A stretch of 64,000 bases of DNA, taken from the NCBI GenBank assembly GCA_016719225.1, contig JADKAN010000002.1, positions 558,001 to 622,000 of the forward strand, read 5' to 3'. Below are positions 55,090-62,470 of this stretch, piece after piece. The translations under genes and the position numbers were made by a program. Source of the stretch: Flavobacteriales bacterium (GTDB lineage Bacteria; Bacteroidota; Bacteroidia; Flavobacteriales_F; PHOS-HE28). Below the pieces are notes generated by a model, which did not search any database, was not told the DNA's origin, and worked only from the letters and a program-made list of their open reading frames with translations. How positions within the stretch are numbered: position 1 is the stretch's first letter; every line of letters begins with the position of its first letter.

Positions 55090-55565
55090 CGTGCTATGAA
55101 CTCATACAGCGGTAGATAGCCACGTTTCACGTAGCGTTGTTCGGTTTGGACCTGCATCTCTTGGAACGCAGGGTCGATCGGGGCAAAATGAAAGCCTTTC
55201 ACCTTAGCGAGATCCAGCTGGTAGCCCCAGTTGACCGATGAGGCTTCCAGCTCGATATCCAGCTGATCTTTCGAACGTTTGCGCAGTTCATCCGCCTTGC
55301 CTTTACGGACGAAGATCAAATGGAATTCCTCGTCGTGGATGAAGTAGGTCGTTCCGAGCCTGGTGGGCCTCAACCCTTCATAAGCGTCGAGGTAATGCAC
55401 GGCAGGCAGCCGATACAGCAAGCCCCAGCGGATCAACTCGCGCGCTATCCGCCCGCTTATGCCCATAAAGCCGTTCAGTTCTTCGTGGCCCTTGCAGATC
55501 AACTTCAACCGGCGGTCGTGCCGTCCGGGTATCATCTTCAATATGGGCGGGTAGCGACCGGTCAT
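55036..55565 (-). pseudogene. unknown gene lacking its 3' end at the cassette junction
   Basis: The frame from ATG at 55565 encodes about 175 residues with protein-like composition (LKLICKGHEELNGFMGISGR, PTRLGTTYFIHDEEFHLIFV, QRYVKRGYLPLYEFIARYGL) and then runs into antisense of the tail-fibre-like gene. I do not recognise the family; an uncharacterised soluble protein is all I can say. The natural C-terminus has evidently been cut off at about 55035. A nearby in-frame TTG at 55574 is an alternative start. Confidence 0.5.
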
Positions 55566-55784
55566 GGCTTGCAAGATCGTTGATCACTTGGTAAGGAGGG
55601 CATGCAGGTGGCTTTGTATGTCAACACACGTCCTTCAACGTTCTAGTGCGATCCCGTTCCCCATACGTATCGGGCCGCACGCGAACGGTATTCGCTGTCC
55701 GCATTCGCTTTGCTGCGCCAAGTCCATAAAAAAGGAATAACCCGTGCATATCCGCGTTACTGTGCAGTCCAACCAGCGCAGCAC

Positions 55785-56402
55785 ATGTTCAAGGCCTCCA
55801 ATTTACCACTCTTGATCTTCCTCATCCTGTGCCTGAATGTGGTGATCTACATCCGGGCCTCGCTCACGATCGTACCGGTGGACATGGTCTTCGGGGAATG
55901 TGCCCGGAATTCCGGCAGGACTTCAGCAGCCATCAACCTTTATATGTTATTCATGGTCGGGCACTATGGCCTTAAGTCGATCTATGCGGATGAAAAGAGG
56001 AAGAACGTCTTCCGCGTCCTGATCACCCTGTTCGCGGTGAACCACTTGGTGCACTTCCTCTTTGTTTCCCACTATTTCAAGGACAAGCTTTTGGAATTGA
56101 ACATTTCCCATAACCTCCATGGCTTCATCACCTACCTGTTCATCGTGGCCGCGCCCATCCTGCTATGGCGCTTCAACACATTGAGCAAGGTGCTCTACTA
56201 CGGCATCATGCTGCATCTCTTCAACGTCACCTATCTTATCTGCATCACCTTTTACGCCCGGTACAAACCGGTGGACCCGGCTTATCTCCATCGCTTAGGG
56301 ATACTGGTGATACTCGCGGCGCTCGGTTACATACTGTACCGGATATATCGTGAGCGCACGATCGAATTCCCGCGCCCTCAGCTTTGTAAGCCAGTTGCGT
56401 GA
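55785..56402 (+). CDS. multi-pass membrane protein of unknown function
   Basis: A 205-residue integral membrane protein with about six helices, for example LLIFLILCLNVVIYI, VLITLFAVNHLVHFLFVSHY, LHGFITYLFIVAAPILLW and LGILVILAALGYILYRIYR. Several His residues lie at helix ends (VGHYGL, NHLVHFLF, ISHNLHGF), which might bind metal or haem, but this is speculative. The ATG at 55785 precedes the first helix. No family is recognised. Its 3' end runs into low-complexity repeat DNA. Confidence 0.75.
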   Translation: MFKASNLPLLIFLILCLNVVIYIRASLTIVPVDMVFGECARNSGRTSAAINLYMLFMVGHYGLKSIYADEKRKNVFRVLITLFAVNHLVHFLFVSHYFKDKLLELNISHNLHGFITYLFIVAAPILLWRFNTLSKVLYYGIMLHLFNVTYLICITFYARYKPVDPAYLHRLGILVILAALGYILYRIYRERTIEFPRPQLCKPVA

Positions 56403-56642
56403 GTTGGCCTAAAAGCCGACTCCTGGTTCTGGCCTATGCCTGTAGAAGCCGAACGCGCAGGGGCCGAAAAGCCAAAAGCCCAAACCCAGCCCAACGCCAA
56501 AATGCCAAGGACGCCTGAGCCAACCGCTGCCAACCCCAAAGGCCTTTTGCCTAAAAGCCGCCTGTGCCGGACCACCGAAAGAGCCAGAACACCGAAGAGG
56601 CCTGGACCCTCCTTGAACGCCGGAGCCCAATAACCCTTGAGC
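56403..56642. other. low-complexity non-coding stretch
   Basis: Loosely repeated AAAAGCC, GCCGAA and GCCAAAAGCC text fills about 240 bases; on the other strand it reads GGCTTTTGGC and GGCATTTTGGC. It is the mirror image of the patches near 49.3 and 18.2 kb. No gene is supported. Confidence 0.55.
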
Positions 56643-57260
56643 CTAAAGCCCGAACACCACCGTCTCCAACGCCTCTCCCCAAAGCGCCCCGAAGCCCAGC
56701 CCAAGCACCCCGAGCTTCCATGCCGCCTCCTTCAGCCAATGGCACTCCACGTTCCAGTGGCGCTCGCTGCGGCTGAGGCTGCGTTGCACGTGCAGGCATT
56801 CATTGGGCACGGGCAGCCAGAGCTTGGGCGGCACCAGGCGGGTGCCGGTGGCGCCGCACGCGGCGGAGATCCCTGCTTTATAGTGGAAGCAGAAGGGTAC
56901 ATCCTCCTGCAAGGAACGGATCCGGCAAAGGCGCACCTTGAAGTAAAAGTGGCCAGCGAGGCCGTCGGGATACATAAGGCCGCCGCAGGCGCCGCCGGCT
57001 ACCGCCTTGGCTTGCCAGCCATAGAATGTGAACGGACCCGACCGGCAGGGATCAGCGCGGCGCACGAAACCGTCGGGTCCTTGGTCCCACTGGCGGCACA
57101 TGGCTTTCCTTCCGTGGGTGCGGTACCCGGCATGCACATCGCAGGGATCGAGCTTGCCCGCGTAAACGCGTCGGCATCGGTTCAGGAGGATGCCTTCCAC
57201 GCGTGGGTACGCCGGGCCGCTGAAAGCGATGCCCATGGCGAAGCTGACCAGTTGCTCCAT
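56643..57260 (-). CDS. cysteine-rich hypothetical protein
   Basis: A 205-residue candidate from ATG at 57260. It has more than ten cysteines, some in close pairs (GGACGGLMYP, VPFCFHYKAGISAACGATG), aromatic-rich text (GPFTFYGWQAKAV, GHFYFKVRLC), and a hydrophobic C-terminal helix (LGVLGLGFGALWGEALETVV). An opposite-strand frame of similar length exists but is less protein-like. I cannot assign a family, and a non-coding explanation is possible because the gene lies between two repeat regions. Confidence 0.42.
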   Translation of the reverse strand: MEQLVSFAMGIAFSGPAYPRVEGILLNRCRRVYAGKLDPCDVHAGYRTHGRKAMCRQWDQGPDGFVRRADPCRSGPFTFYGWQAKAVAGGACGGLMYPDGLAGHFYFKVRLCRIRSLQEDVPFCFHYKAGISAACGATGTRLVPPKLWLPVPNECLHVQRSLSRSERHWNVECHWLKEAAWKLGVLGLGFGALWGEALETVVFGL

Positions 57261-57337
57261 GGCGGACAAAATGAAGCAGTAGCAAGTCCGTGGGAATACC
57301 CGGAAATGGGGATATTGGCCTTCTTTTTCGCATCCGG

Positions 57338-57610
57338 TACACCGGGACAGCGATAATGCCCATCGGAAACGCCACGTTCCCGACGGGAATTGCCGCGATG
57401 CTGATAAGGAATGCTGCATTCCCGATGGGAACCGCTACACTACCGATAGGGAATGCCGCATTCCCGATGGGAACTGCCGCGCTACCGATAAGGAATGCCG
57501 CATTCCCGATGGGAACTAACAGGATACCGATGAGGAATGTTCCGTTCCTGATGGGAACTGCCGTGATGCCGATGAGGAATGCCTTATTCGTGATGGGAAC
57601 AGCCGTGTTG
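57338..57610 (+). repeat. thirteen 21-bp tandem units encoding heptapeptides
   Basis: From 57338 the sequence divides into 21-base units such as ccgatgggaactgccgcgct(a) and ccgataaggaatgccgcatt(c), alternating so that a 42-base super-repeat is visible. In the open frame (57290-57628) they translate as heptads PIGNAAF and PMGTAAL. Each unit also holds a partial palindrome (ATTCCCGATGGGAA). Whether the frame is expressed is unclear. Confidence 0.8.
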
Positions 57611-57883
57611 TTGGTCAGGGATCGCTAATTCCTCATCGGTAAAGCCGTATTCCGGAGGAGTAAAGTGTGTGTGCCGGTGGCAACATCGGGCCATTATTCC
57701 GGTTGGATCCCTTTGCTGGCAGGCCTTTCAGCGATTCGACGGATCCACCGCAACCCCGTCCCCGGCCTCCCGGGTTAAAATCCCCGGAAAGTGGACCGAC
57801 CTCCACTCCCCGGCAAACCGGACTTCTCGTCCGGCCCGGCGTTCAAACCAACCGGGCTTAACGCACCCTTTAAACGCAAGGTC

Positions 57884-58507
57884 ATGAAACAGGTTATACG
57901 GGTAGTGGTACGGTTGAAAGGGCGGAGCGCCCTGGCCAAGATGGAGCAAGCACGGTTCACGGTGAGCAAGATGCATGCGAACGTTAACTTCCCCACGTTG
58001 GCCGGTCAGGTCACCGCGTTGGAAACCGCAACGGACACGCTGGAGTCCGCAATTACCGCCGCCAACACGGGGGACCACGAGAAGGTGGCCGTACGCAAGT
58101 TGGCGGAGGGCGTGGTGCTGGAGGGCTTGAACGCTCTTTGTTCCGCGATCAACGGGGTGGCCCCCAACGATATGGACAAGCTGGTGACGTGCGGCTTTCC
58201 ATTGCGCAAAGAGCCCCAGCCCAAGGGGGAGCTTGATCCGCCCACCAAGTTGGTCTACCGCCTTACCAAGACCACCGGCCGCGCTGCGCTGGTGTGGAAC
58301 GGCGAGGACGGGACACGCTTGTTCAACGTGCACCAGAGTACGCAGAGCGAGCCTTTTAACTGGGTGGCCATCGGTTCCACCACGAAGCGCCGCTTCAACG
58401 TGGACAGCCTTACTCCCGGTGAGTTCTATTGGTTCAGCATCAGCGCGGTAGGCACCGCAGGCGAGAGCAGCCTGAGCGAGCCCGTGCGCGTGATGGCCGC
58501 GGCGTAA
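57884..58507 (+). CDS. protein with C-terminal fibronectin type III domain
   Basis: A 207-residue protein. The N-terminal half is helical and Ala-rich (AGQVTALETATDTLESAITA), resembling a four-helix segment, without a signal peptide. After a Pro-rich hinge (EPQPKGELDPPTKL) comes a fibronectin type III-like domain of about 90 residues: GRAALVWNGEDGTRLFNVHQ, RFNVDSLTPGEFYWFSISAV and GTAGESSLSEPVRV. Such proteins are common in Bacteroidota as hypotheticals. The ATG at 57884 was preferred as the frame upstream is compositionally different. Function unknown. Confidence 0.75.
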   Translation: MKQVIRVVVRLKGRSALAKMEQARFTVSKMHANVNFPTLAGQVTALETATDTLESAITAANTGDHEKVAVRKLAEGVVLEGLNALCSAINGVAPNDMDKLVTCGFPLRKEPQPKGELDPPTKLVYRLTKTTGRAALVWNGEDGTRLFNVHQSTQSEPFNWVAIGSTTKRRFNVDSLTPGEFYWFSISAVGTAGESSLSEPVRVMAAA

Positions 58508-58722
58508 GCCTTTCCCTTCCACCATGCACAGACCCCGGCAGTATGCCGGGGTTTGTGCGTTCTGGGTGGGCCGTTCCGGGTTCCTCGCTAGGCGGGTCGG
58601 AGCGGCGGAGCCTTGCGCCACTGGGTGCCGAGGTCCTTCCCGCCTACCTTCAGGCCGTGTAAATACACCCGAGTGGAGGAGCGATGGCGAACCTTCGCCG
58701 CATAGTCCCAACAAGTCCCATC

Positions 58723-59313
58723 ATGCAGACAAGCGAACTACTGCGGCAGATCGATTTCATCAAGGAGATCGACAAGGTCAAATACATCCAGCGAAAGACA
58801 AAACTGTTCAACAGTGACAGGGCTGAGAACGATGCCGAGCACAGCTGGCATTTGGCCATGATGACCCTTGTCCTGGCCGAACACGCGAACGTTCCGGTCG
58901 ATGTGTTGAAAGTGCTGAAAATGGTATTGATACACGACATCGTGGAGATCGATGCCGGCGACACGTTCCTCTACGACACCACCAAAAGCCATTCCAATAC
59001 GGAGGAGGAACGTGCAGCGGCACAGCGCATTTTCGGAATGCTGCCCGAGGAGCAAGCGGCGGAATTCATCGCGATCTGGGAAGAGTTCGAAAGCGGCCAG
59101 AGCGAGGAAGCAAAATTCGCTAGGGCCATGGACCGCTTGGAACCTTTGCTACAGAACACATCGAACAACGGTGGTACGTGGAGTGAATTCGGGGTGGCCC
59201 ATGCGCAGGTCCTCGAAAAGAAGAAGGTGATCAAGGACGGCTCACGCGCCATTTGGAGCTATGCGGAGAAGCTGATCAACGAGAGTGTTGAGAAGGGCAT
59301 CCTGCGGAAATGA
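58723..59313 (+). CDS. HD-domain phosphohydrolase (YfbR/HDDC2-like)
   Basis: A 196-residue HD_3-type enzyme. It starts TSELLRQIDFIKEIDKVKYI, has the first metal His in ENDAEHSWHLAMMTLVLAEH, the HD pair in VLIHDIVEIDAGDTFLYDT, and the distal Asp in FARAMDRLEPLLQNTSNNGG. Relatives hydrolyse 5'-deoxynucleotides or related phosphate esters and act in nucleotide clean-up. The ATG at 58723 fits the family's N-terminus; an upstream ATG at 58684 adds 13 unlike residues. It is the second HD enzyme in the window. Confidence 0.85.
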   Translation: MQTSELLRQIDFIKEIDKVKYIQRKTKLFNSDRAENDAEHSWHLAMMTLVLAEHANVPVDVLKVLKMVLIHDIVEIDAGDTFLYDTTKSHSNTEEERAAAQRIFGMLPEEQAAEFIAIWEEFESGQSEEAKFARAMDRLEPLLQNTSNNGGTWSEFGVAHAQVLEKKKVIKDGSRAIWSYAEKLINESVEKGILRK

Positions 59314-59401
59314 CCCAACTCCCGGCTACCGGACGCACGATAGTATGCACACATAAGCCGAGGGTCGCAACAGCTAATTTGGCCCCGGGAACAACATCCG
59401 C

Positions 59402-59911
59402 ATGAAGGTCACCACCCGCATCAGGGAAAAGGAATACGTGAAGCTGATCATGGGCAGGGCTTACCACAAACCCGTTTTGAGGTTGATCGTGGGCGTGGGG
59501 GTGATCATGGCGCTGTGGATAGTTGGCTACTACATGGGCCTTTCATTCCTGCCAAAGCCGCAGTACTTCCAGTACACCACCTTGGCGTTGATCGCGGTGG
59601 TGCAGCCGGTGGCACTCTTTCTCATCACGCGCAAAACGTACAGAAGCAGCGGTCACCTACAGGAGGAAGTGGAGATGGAGTTCACCGCGGAACAGATCCG
59701 GCAGCGCGGCGCGTCCTACTACACGGAGCTTACCTGGGCGAACGTCTTCAAAGTGGTGGAACTGCCGGCGTGGTTCATGATCCACCACAACTCGCTCACC
59801 GCGATATTGCTTCCGAAGCGCTCGTTCCAAGCGGGACAGGAAGAAGAATTCGAGCGCTTGCTACGGACCATCCCGGGCTTGGAAGTGACTTTGCTGAAGC
59901 CCTCCAAATGA
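59402..59911 (+). CDS. YcxB-like two-helix membrane protein
   Basis: A 169-residue protein with two membrane helices (LRLIVGVGVIMALWIVGYYM and TTLALIAVVQPVALFLITR) followed by a cytoplasmic beta domain: EVEMEFTAEQIRQRGASYYT, WANVFKVVELPAWFMIHHNS and AILLPKRSFQAGQEEEFERL. That end matches the YcxB-like domain, in which a strand pattern ends with an IxPKRxF motif. Function unknown. The gene follows the HD enzyme by 88 bases on the same strand. Confidence 0.8.
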   Translation: MKVTTRIREKEYVKLIMGRAYHKPVLRLIVGVGVIMALWIVGYYMGLSFLPKPQYFQYTTLALIAVVQPVALFLITRKTYRSSGHLQEEVEMEFTAEQIRQRGASYYTELTWANVFKVVELPAWFMIHHNSLTAILLPKRSFQAGQEEEFERLLRTIPGLEVTLLKPSK

Positions 59912-59945
59912 TGAGCTTGGCGCGAGCGGCGCGGTAGGGTTTGCT

Positions 59946-60632
59946 TCAGCTTACCCGCTTGAAGTCCACCGTCCGTACCCATGCGTCGCCACCGCATGCC
60001 GGGCAGGTCTCACCGGCGGGTGTATCCGCTTCGGAGCCGCACCGCGCACAACAACATGGCGCGGAGCCGAGCGATCGGCGCGGAACTCCATTGTGCAGCA
60101 CTTCGGGTGCCAGCGGCAGGCCGGATACCACATCGGCGTCGTCGCGGAAAAAGACGCTAACGTTCCCATCGATCTCCACATAGGCGGACTTCACTTGCCC
60201 GAGGTGCTCCACGTGCATGCCACGCAGGTCGCCGAAGAATTCCGAAGGGGACATGCCTTCGGAATTCAATGCTGGTAGATCCAATATGCCATCGTAAAGG
60301 ACGCGCGTCACCTTGCCCTCAACGAAGCGCTCAACCGCGGGCGAGCGGTTCGTCCATTTGTTCAATCCCCAATAGCAGAGGAGCACCACGCTGATGGCCA
60401 CCAAACTGGGCAAGAGCGGCGACTCGGCGTAGATCATCGGATCGCCCAGCGCAGAACCCAGCCCGATGATCACCATCAGTTCCAGCACGCTGAACTGGCG
60501 CACCTCTTTTTTTCCCGACACCTTCATCAGCCCAAGGGCGAAGACGAACATGAGCACCGCGCGCAAGCCGCACTCCAAGAGGAAGAGCCAGGTTTTGTCC
60601 TCGCCGATAAAAAGATCGTGCAGGTCGCTCAT
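59946..60632 (-). CDS. DUF421 (YetF-like) membrane protein with C-terminal zinc ribbon
   Basis: A 228-residue protein. Three helices at the N-terminus (LLECGLRAVLMFVFALGLM, then ELMVIIGLGSALGDPMIYAE, then SLVAISVVLLCYWGLNKWT) with the GKKEVRQFSVLELMVII signature identify DUF421. The cytoplasmic part follows (PSEFFGDLRGMHVEHLGQVK, VKSAYVEIDGNVSVFF). At the C-terminus a CARCGSEADTPAGETCPACG segment forms a CxxC...CxxC zinc ribbon, which I do not expect in most DUF421 proteins. YetF relatives are linked to spore or envelope functions in Bacillus; role here unknown. Confidence 0.85.
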   Translation of the reverse strand: MSDLHDLFIGEDKTWLFLLECGLRAVLMFVFALGLMKVSGKKEVRQFSVLELMVIIGLGSALGDPMIYAESPLLPSLVAISVVLLCYWGLNKWTNRSPAVERFVEGKVTRVLYDGILDLPALNSEGMSPSEFFGDLRGMHVEHLGQVKSAYVEIDGNVSVFFRDDADVVSGLPLAPEVLHNGVPRRSLGSAPCCCARCGSEADTPAGETCPACGGDAWVRTVDFKRVS

Positions 60633-60698
60633 CGTTCAATGTAACAGCGTGTTTAGGATGCACGAAGGAACGAAGGGGCCGGGTATGGGCAGTCTTCT

Positions 60699-61112
60699 TC
60701 AATACAGGTTTTCCAGTTCGCTCCGCTTACCTTCGAAAGCAGGAGGCACGTCATCGGCCTCCACCAGCTGGAAGAGTTTTTCCTGCGTGTAGGTCTTCAT
60801 CCCCATTTTGGCGCCCGGCTTCGCCAAGCCGTACACCACGGTGCCTTGGCGGAAGGACCAGGTGCGAAGCATGATGTGCAGCGCGTGCCTCCCTTGCACC
60901 AACACCTGCTGCCCCACCGCGTAGTGCGCCACCGCTCCGATGGACGCGAGCAGCACTGCATGCGGCACCTCGCCGTGTATGAGCAGCTCACGGTCCGCCG
61001 CGCGGGTATGCACGCAGTAGGTGAACCCATGGCCCGGATGGCGCCGCACACTTTGGATGGGCACGATCTGGCCGAGGTAGGGCACAAGTCCCTTAACGGG
61101 GAAGGGTTGCAT
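60699..61112 (-). CDS. conserved-looking hypothetical protein
   Basis: A 137-residue soluble protein. It starts MQPFPVKGLVPYLGQIVPIQ, then has HAVLLASIGAVAHYAVGQQV, and an acidic end (TQEKLFQLVEADDVPPAFEG). There is no signal peptide or helix. It is intact and compositionally like its neighbours, so it is probably real, but I know no family. Its upstream end lies close to the 152-bp repeat array. Confidence 0.6.
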   Translation of the reverse strand: MQPFPVKGLVPYLGQIVPIQSVRRHPGHGFTYCVHTRAADRELLIHGEVPHAVLLASIGAVAHYAVGQQVLVQGRHALHIMLRTWSFRQGTVVYGLAKPGAKMGMKTYTQEKLFQLVEADDVPPAFEGKRSELENLY

Positions 61113-61176
61113 GGGATCGGCGGGGATCTTGTCAAGTTCGGTTCCACAGTATACGGTTGAATGCGCTGCGCGCTTG

Positions 61177-61746
61177 GCCGGGTGAAGCCCGGCATGACAA
61201 ACGTTCTCGTTCCGGAAACTTCAATTCTTAAAGTTGTCCTACCCACGTTGTCACCCCGGGCGAAGACCTGGGGTCGCACCAGAACGGCATTCGCTTCGAC
61301 GTGCATTGTGCGCGTTCCATTGCGGTGCCGGGTCAAGCCCGGCATGACAGACGTAGTCGTTCCGGAACTCTCAGACTTTGTAGTTAGTTCCTAACAGCGT
61401 TGGCACCCCGGGCGAAGCCCCCGGGTCGCACCAGAACGGCATTCGCTTCGACGTGCATAGTGCGCGTTCTATTGCGGTGCCGGGTCAAGCCCGGCATGAC
61501 AGACGTAGTCGTTCCGGAACTCTCAGACTTTGTAGTTAGCTCCTAACAGCGTTGTCACCCCGGGCGAAGACCCGCGGGTCGCACTAGAACGGCCTTCGCT
61601 TCGACGTGCATAGTGCGCGTTCTATTGCGGTACCGGGTCAAGCCCGGCATGACAGGCGTTCTCTTTCGGGATTTTCAGTTATTAAAGTTGTCCTACCCAC
61701 GTTGTCACCCCGGGCTTGACCCGGGGTCGCACCAGAACGGTATTCG
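61177..61746. repeat. left part of a 152-bp repeat array (four units)
   Basis: Units begin at about 61177, 61327, 61479 and 61632, spacing 150-153 bases. Each has palindrome A (GCCGGGTCAAGCCCGGC) and, about 75 bases later, palindrome B (CCCCGGG-CGAAGA-CCCGGGG or CTTGA in the centre). They are linked by conserved text: AACTCTCAGACTTTGTAGTT before B and CCAGAACGGCATTCGCTTCG plus ACGTGCATAGTGCGCGTTCT after it. Two spacer types occur. The last unit is interrupted by the GIY-YIG gene. Confidence 0.92.
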
Positions 61747-62082
61747 CTATGCATCCTTCAATGGTGGTACCCGAGGCGCACCATCTGCCGGCAGAAGCCA
61801 ATCATCGCTAAGATCCCGCCACGTCGGATTCATTGCGCGGATCAGTTCGTTCTTCCAATCCCTTTTCCAGCGCTTGATCTGCTTCTCCCTTAGAATGGCC
61901 ACATTGATGTCATTGTGCTCCTCATACCACACCAACCGGTTCAACCCATAGATAGCGGTGAATGCCATTTTATCCCGTCCTTCCTTGTGTTGGTTCACGC
62001 GGACCTCCAGATCATTGGTCACACCGGTGTACAGCGTGGTGTTCCATTTATTGGTCATGAAATAGACCCAGTACTGCCGCAT
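61747..62082 (-). CDS. GIY-YIG family endonuclease inside a repeat unit
   Basis: A 111-residue single-domain nuclease. It starts QYWVYFMTNKWNTTLYTGVT, where VYF and YTG stand for the GIY and YIG strands, then has the catalytic-type Arg in NDLEVRVNQHKEG and the metal-binding Glu in NVAILREKQIKRWKRDWKNE. This is the short UPF0213/URI-like class, with no DNA-binding partner domain. Its stop codon overlaps the conserved text GAACGGTATTCGCT of the repeat unit, and the text CACGTTCTATTGCGG of the next half-unit resumes upstream of its start, so the gene sits within a unit in place of roughly ten bases. It may cut or mobilise the repeats; this is inference. Confidence 0.85.
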   Translation of the reverse strand: MRQYWVYFMTNKWNTTLYTGVTNDLEVRVNQHKEGRDKMAFTAIYGLNRLVWYEEHNDINVAILREKQIKRWKRDWKNELIRAMNPTWRDLSDDWLLPADGAPRVPPLKDA

Positions 62083-62171
62083 GAAACGAATGTAGATGCT
62101 GCTATTCCTTCTGCGGCATAGCGCGAGTTGCGGTGCTAACGGGTAATAATGTATCCTGGTATGCTCTCAAT

Positions 62172-62390
62172 AGGGCATGTCGCACGTTCTATTGCGGTGC
62201 CGGGTCAAGCCCGGCATGACAGTCGTAGTCGTTCCGGAACTCTCAGACTTTGTAGTTAGCTCCTAACAGCGTTGTCACCCCGGGCGAAGACCCGGGGTCG
62301 CACCAGAATGGCATTCGCTTCGACGTGCATAGTGCGCGTTCTATTGCGGTGCCGGGTCAAGCCCGGCATGACAGACGTTCTCTTTCAGGT
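62172..62390. repeat. right part of the 152-bp repeat array (two units)
   Basis: Palindrome A recurs at about 62199 and 62351 (spacing 152), with palindrome B near 62280 between them and the same linking text as the left part. The half-unit next to the GIY-YIG gene begins GCATGTCGCACGTTCTATTG, equivalent to GCATAGTGCGCGTTCTATTG in complete units. About 80 bases of unrelated sequence follow before the outer membrane protein gene. Confidence 0.9.
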
Positions 62391-62470
62391 ACCGCCGGAC
62401 ATTAAACCATTCCTACTTCACGCGCTGAAACTCGGAGTGAAAACGCGGCATTGCACACTCACTTCCGATC

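Noticed and set aside
61747..62082. UvrC fragment
   Set aside because: The GIY-YIG domain is complete in 111 residues with its own start and stop and matches the short stand-alone class, not the UvrC N-terminus.
61177..62390. CRISPR array
   Set aside because: The units are 152 bases of conserved sequence with internal palindromes, not short repeats separated by unique spacers, and no cas gene is near.
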